A stretch of DNA of 33,500 bases from Symbiodinium natans (taxonomy: Eukaryota; Sar; Dinophyceae; Suessiales; Symbiodiniaceae). The DNA lies in assembly GCA_905221605.1 (NCBI GenBank), contig CAJNDS010002393.1, positions 200,001 through 233,500 of the forward strand, given 5' to 3'. The notes below the pieces were generated by a model, which worked only from the letters and a program-made list of their open reading frames with translations, did no database searches and was not told the DNA's origin. Below are positions 18,774 through 27,204 of the stretch, piece by piece. The position numbers and the translations under genes were made by a program. Numbering within the stretch: the stretch's first letter is position 1; each line of letters begins with the position of its first letter.

Positions 18774-19060
18774 TACGGGGGGACAACCAAGGAAGGAAAT
18801 CAACTCCCCTAATCGCCCTGAACTTATATTTCCCAGATCGAACCAAGAAACAACCAAGAACACGGATAAGAGCAACCCAGGGGGGAAGGAAAGGGGGAAG
18901 GAATCCACACCCTTACCAAACCCTAAGAACCCAGGCACTACTTTTTGAACTTGTGGCTTTCTGTTCAAGCCCATCTTGAGCCAAATACGATTACCGGGTT
19001 CATTAACCCTTCCAACTTCCAACACTAACTCCTTTCTACAATACCAATTGCAGCTCCGCA
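18774..19060 (-). repeat. 5' LTR
   Basis: 287 bp, identical by eye to 10215-10501. It should hold the element promoter, but no TATA box is evident, as is usual for dinoflagellates. In element sense it contains TTTGGCTCAAG directly followed by an ATG. The outer edge abuts TAGGGTTTAGGG. Confidence 0.9.
18975..18985 (-). promoter_or_regulatory. Spliced-leader-like word in the LTR
   Basis: On the minus strand TTTGGCTCAAG equals the last 11 nt of the dinoflagellate spliced leader (known consensus ends CCATTTTGGCTCAAG). The bases upstream match only partly. The next codon is ATG (18974), in frame with ORF1. The other LTR has the same word at 10416-10426. It could be a captured leader relic or chance. 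Confidence 0.4.
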
Positions 19061-19085
19061 TAGGGTTTAGGGTTTAGGGTTTTAG
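19061..19085 (+). repeat. Continuation of the TTTAGGG array
   Basis: TAGGG, two TTTAGGG units and a TTTTAGG variant follow the 5' LTR. The first five bases are the right copy of the putative target duplication. Confidence 0.85.
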
Positions 19086-19099
19086 GTCTAAACCCTCAA

Positions 19100-19490
19100 C
19101 CTGAGGATAACGTCGACAGCCTCTTGGCTGCAGATGCTGCGGGGTTATGGACGATGAACCCCGGGTGTGAAGGGCTCCGTGCCCCTTCACCCTGAACCTT
19201 ATAAACTCTAACGCCTTAAACCCTAAAGCCCTAAACCCTAATGCCCTAAACCCTAAAGTTTGCTAAGCCCTAAACCCTAAAGCCCTGAACCCTACAGTAG
19301 CCCCAAACCCTACAGTTTGCTAAACCACCAGGCAAGACCCATACCTCGCCAGTGAACATCACATAACGGTGAATATCACATGGCAGGTCCGGGGACGCCC
19401 AGAATTTAGGGGTTTAGGGGCCAGTTGAGGGTTGAGGGCTTCGTGTTTAGGGTTCAGGGTTTAGGTTTTAGGGTTTAGGGTTAGGGTTTA
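19100..19490. repeat. Mixed telomere-like words with a possible exon shard
   Basis: CCCTAAA-type words at about 19190-19325 and TTTAGGG-type words at 19411-19490 flank a unique shard. On the plus strand it is open over about 27 codons (DPYLASEHHITVNITWQVRG). Splice edges are unclear, so it is not listed as an exon. Confidence 0.4.
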
Positions 19491-19508
19491 GGGGCTTCGG
19501 GTCTGCAG

Positions 19509-19617
19509 CCTTTTCGCTTGTCGGGGCAAGCAGTTCCTGAAGGCTATGCCGCTGAGCACAAGATCAAGTGCAGGGCCACTGCGGACTACCTCCGCAAAGG
19601 TGCGGCTCACGGACGCG
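19509..19617 (+). CDS. Candidate internal exon
   Basis: Follows GTCTGCAG. It is open for 36 codons plus one base: PFRLSGQAVPEGYAAEHK, then a segment ending DYLRKGAAHGR. It ends precisely before GTTTAGGG, the first unit of a perfect 20-unit array. The composition is strongly protein-like. Product unknown. Confidence 0.5.
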
Positions 19618-19618
19618 G

Positions 19619-19758
19619 TTTAGGGTTTAGGGTTTAGGGTTTAGGGTTTAGGGTTTAGGGTTTAGGGTTTAGGGTTTAGGGTTTAGGGTTTAGGGTTTAG
19701 GGTTTAGGGTTTAGGGTTTAGGGTTTAGGGTTTAGGGTTTAGGGTTTAGGGTTTAGGG
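19619..19758 (+). repeat. Perfect (TTTAGGG)20 array
   Basis: 140 bp of uninterrupted TTTAGGG, the longest pure array in the window. Unique sequence lies on both sides, so it is interstitial and not a chromosome end. About 350 bp without a recognisable gene follow. Confidence 0.97.
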
Positions 19759-20153
19759 ATTGGGTTGAGGGTTTAGGGTAACTTGGTAGGCCAGTGGTGT
19801 TTTTTACCCTGTTTTGTTTGGTTATGGGTTCCCTTACAAAGTAACCAACCAAAGATGGGGTGCCCTTATTCTAAGACGGTTACTTGGCTACCAAGACCTG
19901 AAACTTGCAGGGAACCTCAGGCAGTGCAAAGACAGGTAGATGTGAGAGGGGACTGAAGACCTGTGCCAGGTGGAATCCTGGCAAGCCCTATAGCCCTTAA
20001 GCCCTGCACCCTGCGGCCCGTACGGCCTAAGCCATCTTCGCACGCAACTGGGGCATCTATTCTGGCGAAGACAGCCTTTCAACTGATAGGGCACCGGCAC
20101 TTTTCTCAAAGAGGGTTTTAGGATTTCTGGGTGTGCGGCTTAGGGCTTGTATT

Positions 20154-20532
20154 TGTGTGTGTGTGTGTGTGTCTGTGTGTGTGTCTGTGTGTGTGTGTGT
20201 GTGCGTGTGCGTGTGCGTGTGCGTGTGCGTGTGCGTGTGCGTGTGCGTGTGCGTGTGCGTGTGCGTGTGCGTGTGCGTGCGTGCGCGTGCGTGCGTGCGC
20301 GTGTGCGCGTGCGAGCGTGTGCGTGCGTGAGCGCGTGCGCGTGCGCGTGCGCGCGCGCGTGCGCGCGCGTGCGCGTGTGCGCGCGTGCGCGTGCGAGGTT
20401 GCGCGCGTGCGCCGCGTGTGCGCGCGTGCGCGCGTGCGCGTGCGTGCGCGTGCGCGCGTGCGCGCGTGCGTGCGTGCGTGCGTGTGTGTGTGGGTACGTG
20501 TGTGTGTCTGTGTCTGTGTCTGTGTCTGTGCG
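20154..20532 (+). repeat. GT / GCGTGC alternating purine-pyrimidine tract
   Basis: About 380 bp: GT repeats at both ends, (GTGTGC)n at about 20200-20280, and GCGTGC/GCGCGC in the middle. It is nearly all alternating purine-pyrimidine and CpG-rich, so prone to Z-DNA. Every long open frame across it (His-Thr, His-Ala or Cys-Val runs) is a repeat artefact. Confidence 0.95.
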
Positions 20533-20832
20533 TTTTCAGCTCGCTGGCCCTGACCAGGCAGCAGTTGCCCACGTCGACAGCGCCGGATAGAGCCATACTC
20601 AGCGCAGGGCAGGTGCTTTTTGTCCAGGCAAAGCGTGTCGGAAGGTCTCAGAAATCCCAGAAAAGTATAAGCTGCGAGAGGTTGAGCTCGCCCTGGGTGG
20701 GGTTTCGCAAGGGTGCATGTCATGCATCCCTAAACCCTAACCCCTGTTCGCTTCCGCTTCTTGAGGAGATCAGAAGGGTTGTAATTGTAGTAGAATTTAG
20801 GGACTCTTTTAGCTTGCTTCTGTGTGGCTCAG

Positions 20833-20940
20833 GATTCGAAGCTCGACTCGCTGTGCAGCAGTGAGGATGTGCAGGGCATCCGGCGCTACATCAGGCACGA
20901 GGGTTGCCCATGGAAGTGGCAAACAAGCAAGACGGCCGAA
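20833..20940 (+). CDS. Candidate exon shard
   Basis: After GGCTCAG the plus frame reads DSKLDSLCSSEDVQGIRR and then YIRHEGCPWKW. It stays open into telomere-like words near 20947. The composition is protein-like. The 3' edge is uncertain; a GT inside at about 20903 could be the real donor. Confidence 0.35.
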
Positions 20941-20944
20941 ATCT

Positions 20945-23130
20945 CAAACCCTAGGCCCCTGAACCTTATAAGCAAAACCTATAACTTCATATCCCGTAGA
21001 AGAGCCCTAAACACCTGTAAGCCCTCAAACGCTCTAACGCTACAACCCCCCACTCCCTGGAATCCCATAAGCCCGAAACCCTAGCCTCACTCCCCCTCAA
21101 CTACTATCTGCTTAAGAATCACCCCAAGAATAGAAACAGTATTTTCCTCATAAGAGCAATGTAGAGGTTAATGTATTATGTAAAGAAAAGTGAGTCGGCC
21201 CGAGTCCAACTCCAGAAGAATGGCGGGACCGCACCGACGTCGAATGTAGCAAATTCAGTTACTATCGGTTTTGTACAGCAAATGCCCAACAACATCGTTT
21301 TTGTATCCTTATACTGGTAGCTTAGTTCCAGTCCTTATCATGCAATTAGCTATGTTAGCATCCTTAATATGGCAACTTAACCCATCATCCTGAACAACAG
21401 CACAATTGCCAGCATGAGGCAGATATGCGACAGCGATTCGGTGATCAAGGCCCAGTTGCCTTGAGTATTGTTCGGGTTGCCTGGGGTTCGGGCTTTACAG
21501 GTTTTAGGGTGAGGGCTTCGGTAGACTGCTGGGGTTCTCATTTCTTTCTGGGAGTTTCCAACGAGGGTAGGTGTGCCGAATTTCCGACGGGTTGTGTCTC
21601 CTTCGTCTCCCTTCATGTTGGAGTCCGTCGGATTTCCCGTGGCCTGGGTCTCCCTTGTCTCCCTTTGTCCTCCCTTCATGTTGGATGGAGGTACAAAGTA
21701 CGTCTACTGAGTTTCCGGTGGTTGTGTCTCCGTGTGGTGACGAAACTGGAAGATTCACAGAACAAGTTTGCTCAACGAGAGAGTGTTTACAGACCCTCAA
21801 CCCCAACAAGTCCTGAAGGCAAAGCCCTGCCCGAATTAGCGTGTAAGCCCGTGACCCCAAACAAAACCCCAAGCCTGGCCTTTGTCTATACCCAGGACCT
21901 GAGATTCGGTCACTAGATCCCCCTGAAAGGCACAAGAGTGTTTAGGTCCCTGGAAGTACAGGGTGTAGTACTGTAGAACCCACATGCTAGGCGGAGCTTT
22001 ATCCGCCGCTGCGGAAAGGCAAAGATCTTCCCATGCTCCCAAGGCCGGATTAAGTGTCAGGGAGTAGGGTTTAGAGTTTAGGCTTAGGGTTTAGGGTTTA
22101 GGGTTGAAGGAAGTTATGTCGTCTCCCCCTAAGCCTAGTCTTGTCTCAGCAGCTTTCTCGCACAACGGCGACCCATTCCACCCCCTATATGCCCTATATA
22201 CTCTTGGACAGCAGGACAGTTTCACGTGGTCTGGCATAGCAAGAGTTGTATATGTATGTATATATCCGGCACTGTTTGTAAGAGGCTTAGAATGATCTAG
22301 CCATCTGCAGGTGTCCTTTATAACCTTCCCCCCATGCAGGTGTGGCCCGAAAACAAGGAATGCACCGCCCGGCGCAGAGGACGCTTGGCAGAGTCGGATT
22401 GAGGGAGTTTTAGGGTTTCGGGTTTACGGGTGTCAGGTCTACACACCACATGTGTCTCGGATGCTCTAATTTGCAACGGCCAGCTCGGCGAAACACCGGT
22501 GTTGCTGCATCCTGTCAAAAGAGCTTACTTAGCTCCCTGCTTTCATCAGCCTCCGGTGGATGTACGCAGGGCGCGCTAGGCTGGCAATTGTCAGGCCTAG
22601 TAGCTGTTCCAAGGAATCCCGCACAGTCTCGACGGTCTATGCAGCCATGGCGGCACGAAGGAAGAAGATTCCACAAGCACCAAAGTGGCCCGGCTGGCTT
22701 GAAGGAATATATAACAGATTTAAACATGTTTCATTTGTGTCTGTTTATGCAATATAGGAGCTGACATGCACTGACCCAAGGGGTTTCACATCGTGAGCTG
22801 CGCAGTCTACACCCAATGCCCACGAGGAAATCCAGTTCTTCGTGTTCTCCCGGTGTTAAATTGGTCAGGGTGCAGGGTGGTTCTGTAGAGCATGGATTTA
22901 GTAGGGCCCGCGAGTTGCAGTAGTTGAAGATTGGAAGTTGGATGGCTGGTCCACACAACATGAAAAGCAACGAGCGATTTGAGGCTTCCTGCAAGAACTT
23001 CTGTGAGGTAAACACCTCCTCAATGCAGGTGCTCCTTCAACCCACAGATAATCGGTTTAGGATTTCAGGTATGGGGGCCATTGCAGTAGCATATGGTGGA
23101 GGACCTAAATCCTGAATAGATTTGGGGCAA
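20945..23130. other. Mostly unique sequence, no confident gene
   Basis: Telomere-like words occur at 20945-21080 and 22065-22105. Open frames at 21425-21935 on both strands cover a short duplicated CTCCCTTCATGTTGGA segment (about 21607 and 21673) and lack motifs. A minus-strand frame near 22900-23010 is open but has no recognisable domain. Splice edges were not resolvable. Confidence 0.4.
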
Positions 23131-23175
23131 AAGCTGCTGCTGCTGCTGCTGTTGGTGGTGCTGATGCTGGTGTGC
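23131..23175. repeat. GCT-type trinucleotide repeat
   Basis: Six GCTGCT-type units, then degenerate GGTGGTGCTGATGCTGGTG. A short (CA)n lies at 23302-23320. Confidence 0.75.
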
Positions 23176-23517
23176 GCACTGGTGTGGTGAGGTGTCTGCT
23201 TCCGGTACCCCTGATTGGTGGTGGCAACGAGTCCGGAACTCAGGTGGCTTCAAGGGGTTTAAGCAAGGTTCCAGGAGCTCAGTGAACTGCACAGAGTTTG
23301 TGGACACACACACACACACACTTCCCACGAGGCATTGACACCACAGTTCGGAAATCGGCTGCGGCTCGAGCCTTTAAACGCGATATCCAAAGTCTTGACG
23401 GCATTTGCCGTTGCACCCTAGCCCCGAAACCCTAAGACCCTACAAAAAACGTCCTACAAACCCGAAAAGTCCTACAAACCCTGCGAACCCTCAACATCCT
23501 TAAGCATGACTCCGAAG

Positions 23518-23603
23518 GACGGAAGAAGTGGAAGCGATTACCTTGGACTTGAGGGGAATGAACCTTCTGGACGATGAGGCCCGAGACCTCGGAAGCACAG
23601 AAG
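23518..23603 (+). CDS. Candidate LRR exon
   Basis: Follows CCGAAG and ends GAAG before GTGTAGGGTTTAGGG. One base plus 28 codons plus one base: the core reads EAITLDLRGMNLLDDEARDL. This fits the ribonuclease-inhibitor LRR pattern (LxLxxNxLxDexAxxL), and its length is one repeat unit. Degenerate CCCTAA words lie upstream (23415-23505). Confidence 0.55.
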
Positions 23604-23640
23604 GTGTAGGGTTTAGGGTTTAGGGTTTAGGGTTTAGGGC
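23604..23640 (+). repeat. TTTAGGG tract at a putative splice donor
   Basis: GTGTAGGG followed by four perfect TTTAGGG units, adjoining the LRR exon. Confidence 0.9.
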
Positions 23641-23848
23641 TCGCAGTTCATGCCCGCCACGATCTTCAACCAGTGTTGTGTACCCAGTAAGGACTTCCCA
23701 AGAACTTTAGGTCTCAGGGCTGAGGGCTCATGGGCTTAGGGATTAACCCCATCTCGCTTTTGGCATCGTCGCGCATTGACTTCGTTGCACATCAGCGGTG
23801 GGTGTGCTGGACCGGTCAAGGCAGCGTGGACCCGAGACAATGTCGGGG

Positions 23849-23929
23849 GTTCTACAAGGTCCCTTTTGTGTCCTTCCTTAAAGCGGAATGCCTTACATAG
23901 GGGACCCAAAAAGGGACCGCAATGTAGAG
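23849..23929. mobile_element. Small fold-back element, family 1, copy C
   Basis: The left arm TTCTACAAGGTCCCTTTTG is mirrored by the right arm GGGACCGCAATGTAGAG, imperfectly. It shares the GGTCCCTTTTGGG core with copies at 1303, 26508 and 29565. Confidence 0.5.
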
Positions 23930-24128
23930 TCTAGAGAACTGTCCATATATCACCCAAAGACCAAGTCATCAGCCTCAGAGAGCACACTGCATTACTACTG
24001 TACTACTTGCTGTAGAACCCCCCCCTGTGTTTTAAAACACAGAGATAATAATCCCATTCTTGCCCTAGTGAGGGAGACTTTTTTTGGGGTGGCTCCTAAG
24101 TCCTAAGCAAATAGAGGATTAACTAGAG

Positions 24129-24224
24129 GATGAACGAACCAAGACGACCTTGGCTGAAGCTGCAGCTCTGCACCGTTGCTGGCCCAGCAATTTTGCTAGA
24201 GCTGCATCAAACGCGGCAAGCCTT
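24129..24224 (+). CDS. Candidate internal exon
   Basis: After ACTAGAG it is open for exactly 32 codons (DERTKTTLAEAAALHRCW, then an Ala/Ser-rich end). It stops at GCCTT before GTAAACC. Phase 0 at both edges matches the candidate exons at 24412 and 25055. Product unknown. Confidence 0.45.
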
Positions 24225-24411
24225 GTAAACCCCACGATCCCGATAAACCCAATAAGCTCTAGCCTTTCAACCCTGTAAACCCTACATAAGCCCCATAAGC
24301 CCTACAACCCCTAAACCATAATTAAGGCCCTGAAACCCTAGAGCCCTAAACCCAAAACCCTAAGCCCTAAGCCCTAAACCCTAAACCCTAAACCCAAAGC
24401 CTAAACCTAAG
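24225..24411 (+). repeat. Putative intron built of CCCTAAA repeats
   Basis: 187 bp starting GTAAAC and ending CCTAAG. The 3' half (24318-24410) is CCCTAAA/CCCTAAG array, and the 5' half is more degenerate AACCCTATAAGCC words. Confidence 0.5.
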
Positions 24412-24501
24412 CCGGATTCAGAAGCAGGCCGTCCCCATCGTGGCCGGCTTGAGAGTGCAAGACTGCTCTTTCAAGGACCGGTAGTGCGTAGATGTGTCTG
24501 G
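24412..24501 (+). CDS. Candidate internal exon
   Basis: Thirty whole codons, starting directly after CCTAAG (PDSEAGRPHRGRLESARLL, ending RRCVW). The next bases are GTGTAGGG. Telomere-like repeat touches both edges. Phase 0-0, consistent with its neighbours. Confidence 0.5.
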
Positions 24502-24658
24502 GTGTAGGGTTTAGGGTTTAGGGTCTAGGGTCTAGGGTTTAGGGTTTAGGGTTTAGGGCGGTTTTGGGTGTAGGGTGTAGGGTTTAGGGTGGCTTCAGGG
24601 TTTCAGAGTTCACGGGCCGATGTTTTGGTTTAGGGTTTAGTGGGGACCCTAAACCCTG
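24502..24658. repeat. TTTAGGG tract with head-to-head flip
   Basis: TTTAGGG and GTGTAGGG units run to about 24597. Then TTTAGGGTTTAGTGGGGACC and CTAAACCC form an inverted junction at 24628-24658. Confidence 0.8.
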
Positions 24659-25054
24659 AGGTAAGGTTATAGGGTTAGTTAAGGGTTCAGGGTTGGGGGC
24701 ATTCGGCTCCCTACGCCGTATCTGTTTCTTTGTGACATAGTTGTACTTGAACAGTGTATAATTCTCTATATTAATATAACATATATATATATCTATCTAT
24801 CGACACATACTTTGGGGCTCGTGCCTCTCGGGCATGTTTACTCCAAACAGCTCAACTTCTCTGCATATTCAGGGTGATTTCGAGTGTCAGGGTCTAAGTT
24901 TGGTGCATGAACCTGTTGGAAGTACCGCTTCGGTAATGTAGGGCAACTTCGTAGGACTTGTTGTGGCTAAAGGACTCAGGAAGCAGAGAGACGTTCGCCG
25001 TTTTGCCGGTGGCAGTAAGTGCTGAACCAAGACTCTTCTCAACCCGAAACAGAG

Positions 25055-25125
25055 TTGCTGCGCCAGACCATGCTGATTTCCGGGAATCCGCAGCTCACGG
25101 ACGCTTTCTATGAGCCGTGTCCGGG
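25055..25125 (+). CDS. Candidate LRR-like exon
   Basis: After AAACAGAG the frame reads LLRQTMLISGNPQLTDAFYE. The ISGNPQLTDA core has the LRR asparagine position. The 3' edge is unclear; the frame reaches a TGA at about 25139. Phase 0 start agrees with the exon at 24412. Confidence 0.4.
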
Positions 25126-25192
25126 TGGCAGACAGGAGTGAAATTCATCTGTAGGTCTAGAGCCAATTTGGGGGGTTTAGGCTTTGGGGTTT

Positions 25193-25735
25193 CTAGCGTT
25201 GGCAGAACTGGCTGTCTGAGTCTGAGTAAGAGATCGTGCTCAGTCTTGCACTAGGTGCGCTCATTCGAAGCTCGTTCGAAGTAGACAAGTGCCTCCAGCT
25301 CCAAAGACAACATGTCGCAAAAGTTGACTGGTTTGCTTTGAGATGCCGTGATCTTGCTTGCGCACAACGCTTTCCCATCGGCGAGAAAGCACCTGCTTGA
25401 CAATGTAAGCGACAGACTTGTTTGCATGCAAAGGCTGTTGAGGCTGGCTTGCGAGAGATCGATGAGTGCCGCGCCCAGAATGATCGGGGTAGTGATCGCT
25501 CTTCTGGCAAGCCTTCCAGCAAGTCAGAACGTAATGCAGTACATTCACAGAGGTTGCTCACTGAGATTGCAGCGTGCGGTGATGAATAAATAGTCTTGCC
25601 ACCTGGCCCGGTGTTGCTAGCTTCTCTGACGACCCCCTTGCAATGGTCCGACCCACAGCTACGCCATCTAGTAACAAAAGCCGCAGTGAAGACAGCGGAA
25701 GAGTTCGTGAAGACACACACGCACTGCCTTGGCAT
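25193..25735. other. Overlapping open frames, coding status unclear
   Basis: A 180-codon minus frame, a 95-codon minus frame and an 81-codon plus frame overlap. None carries a motif I recognise. The plus frame has a hydrophobic stretch (IGVVIALLASLPAS). Mutual overlap makes at most one real, and all may be chance. Confidence 0.35.
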
Positions 25736-25825
25736 GCTCCCCTGTTTTCTAACAGTCCTTTAAAGAGATTTTAGTACCCCCTTTTCTCATCCCCATTCAG
25801 GGCTGTTAGCATAAGGGTGAACATC
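25734..25825. mobile_element. Small fold-back element, family 2, diverged copy
   Basis: CTAACAGTCCTT on the left and GGGCTGTTAGCATAAGGG on the right are imperfect inverted arms. The arms, and an internal TTTTAGTACCCCC word, match the element at 31692-31796, the internal word in inverted orientation. Confidence 0.5.
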
Positions 25826-25953
25826 ACAAACACTGCCTCATACGGGCTCTAACAACCCATTTTGGGACTTCGATGGGGCACCCCTGCCCTGTAATTCTCT
25901 ACCAAGACTAAAACCCTCGAGCCCCTGCACCCTATAAGCCTACAAGCCTCGAG

Positions 25954-26051
25954 CCCCTAAACCCTAAACCCTAAACCCTAAACCCTAAACCCTAAACCCT
26001 AAACCCTTTACCCTTTAAGCCCCTAACCCTAAACCCTAAACCCTAAACCCC
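25954..26051 (-). repeat. CCCTAAA array
   Basis: About 13 units, several perfect, ending shortly before an LRR exon. Confidence 0.92.
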
Positions 26052-26065
26052 TTTAAGCCCCCGAG

Positions 26066-26164
26066 GCTTGCTGGTGTTAGACCTGTCGGGCTCTGCGCAC
26101 ATGGGGGAGAAGTCGATCAGCTATCTGGCCGATGCGTCGCAGCCGCAAGCAGGGCGTAGTGCCT
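26066..26164 (+). CDS. Candidate LRR exon
   Basis: Follows GCCCCCGAG. Two bases, then LLVLDLSGSAHMGEKSISYL and ADAS, ending GCCT before GTAGGGTTC. This is a near-textbook ribonuclease-inhibitor-type LRR (LxxLDLSGxxxxGxxxxxxLAxA). A CCCTAAA array lies upstream and TTTAGGG-like words downstream (26165-26290). It is the clearest LRR shard in the window. Confidence 0.6.
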
Positions 26165-26424
26165 GTAGGGTTCAGGGGCCTCGGGGGCTTAGGGGTTTAG
26201 GGTTCAAGGCTTATGGGCTTGGGGTTTAAAAGTTTGGGGGGTTTAGGGAAGTTTGGTTCTTATGGTTCAGGGCTTATGGTCACTTCGCTAGACCCCAGTC
26301 GCCTCCGGCAGGATGTCAAGAGCGCATCCTCTGAACCGAAGCTCTAAACACTAAGCCCCTAAACGCAAACCCCCTAAACCCCAAACCCTGTACACATTTG
26401 TCTTCGCAAGCTCCCGCCTGACAG

Positions 26425-26488
26425 GGGTCCCCGGGCACCAGCGGCAAGCAACGGGGAACTGAGCACATTAATGTGAAGGTGTGGGGAT
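26425..26488 (+). CDS. Candidate internal exon
   Basis: After CTGACAG: 21 codons plus one base (GSPGTSGKQRGTEHINVKVW). It ends GGGGAT before GTTTAGGG. The trailing base joins in phase with the exon at 26892. Confidence 0.45.
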
Positions 26489-26891
26489 GTTTAGGGTTTA
26501 GGGCTTAATTAGTTCTTCAAATGATGGTCCCTTTTGGATCCCTTTGGATTCCGTGGGCCCCTAGTACTCAAGGTGCCCAATAGGGGACCATTACTTAGAA
26601 AACTGACCATCTTGAGTTTTGAGATCAACAACACTTTGCAGATTGCCCTATGCTTGTCACAAATATGACAGTCTATGTGAATAGAATACTCGCACTACGA
26701 CTACATCCTGAATGTATGTTAATCATGATGATGTCGCAATAGCGGTAGGATTAACATGAGGGCTCATAGTTTAGGGCCTCTAAGCCCCAAACCCCCAAAC
26801 CCCTAAACCCTAAACCCTAATCCCTGAACTCCTAAACCCTAAGCCCTAAACCCTAAACCCTAAACCTAAACCCTAAACCCTAAACCCTGAG
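26489..26891 (+). other. Putative intron: TTTAGGG start, CCCTAAA end, fold-back inside
   Basis: 403 bp starting GTTTAGGGTTTAGGG and ending CCCTGAG. A CCCTAAA array occupies 26783-26890 and a family 1 fold-back element sits at 26508-26606. The two ends are complementary and could pair. Confidence 0.5.
26508..26606. mobile_element. Small fold-back element, family 1, copy D
   Basis: Left arm TTAGTTCTTCAAATGATGG then TCCCTTTTGG; right arm ATAGGGGACCATTACTTAG then AAAACTGACC. The arms are imperfect inverted copies. Confidence 0.55.
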
Positions 26892-26998
26892 CCATCCTGA
26901 AGCCCGGGGTCGAATGCGGCTGCCTTTTCGGCGAGGCTCTGCCGCGTGCACTGATGCGTCTGCGGGTGCTGAAGTTCCTCGCCTTTGGGGTTGAGAAG
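26892..26998 (+). CDS. Candidate internal exon, possibly LRR-like
   Basis: Two bases plus 35 codons after CCCTGAG, ending GAGAAG before GTTTAGGG. The peptide includes GEALPRALMRLRVLKFLAFG, with leucine spacing like an LRR. Telomere-like arrays touch both edges. In phase with the exon at 26425. Confidence 0.55.
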
Positions 26999-27080
26999 GT
27001 TTAGGGTTTAGGGTTTAGGGCTTGGGGTTTAGGGTTGAACGGTTGAGGCTTGAGGGTTGAGGGTTCAGGGCTTAGGTTTT
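26999..27080 (+). repeat. TTTAGGG tract
   Basis: Three perfect units, then degenerate TTGAGGG and TTCAGGG words. Confidence 0.85.
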
Positions 27081-27204
27081 GTCCGAACTTCAGGGCTTTC
27101 AGGGTTTGACTTCTATTATTTGCAAGCCCGAACTTCCAAAGTCGCAGGCTTAGCCGCGCTGGGTCGAATCAGAAGCGGGGTCGAATTTTGGTGCAGGTTC
27201 CCGA

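Larger units (their letters stand above)
10215..19060 (-). mobile_element. Complete non-autonomous LTR retrotransposon-like element
   Basis: This 8846-bp unit is bounded by 287-bp direct repeats at 10215-10501 and 18774-19060; I found no difference between them. In minus-strand sense the LTR reads TGCGGAGCTGC... to ...CCCCCCGTA, a TG...TA type. A primer-binding site abuts the 5' LTR and a purine tract abuts the 3' LTR. The internal region carries two long minus-strand ORFs with CCCH zinc fingers. No reverse transcriptase, RNase H, integrase or protease motif was seen, so mobilisation would need enzymes from another element. Identical LTRs imply recent insertion. A tandem or segmental duplication is the alternative, but it would not explain the adjoining PBS and purine tract. 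Confidence 0.85.

Noticed and set aside
10745-18979. Many plus-strand and off-frame ORFs within the element
   Set aside because: Shadows of the two long minus-strand ORFs, with Ser/Pro/His-rich composition, except the spacer frame reported separately.
18708-19061. ORF1 start at 19061
   Set aside because: That ATG uses a base outside the LTR, from the flanking array, so it is an insertion accident; starts at 18707 or 18974 are more sensible.
20057-20864. Long open frames across the GT/GC tract
   Set aside because: They translate only His-Thr, His-Ala or Cys-Val repeats and exist in nearly every frame, so they are repeat artefacts.
21425-21935. Opposing frames of 163 and 143 codons
   Set aside because: They overlap on opposite strands, span a short internal duplication, and show no motif.
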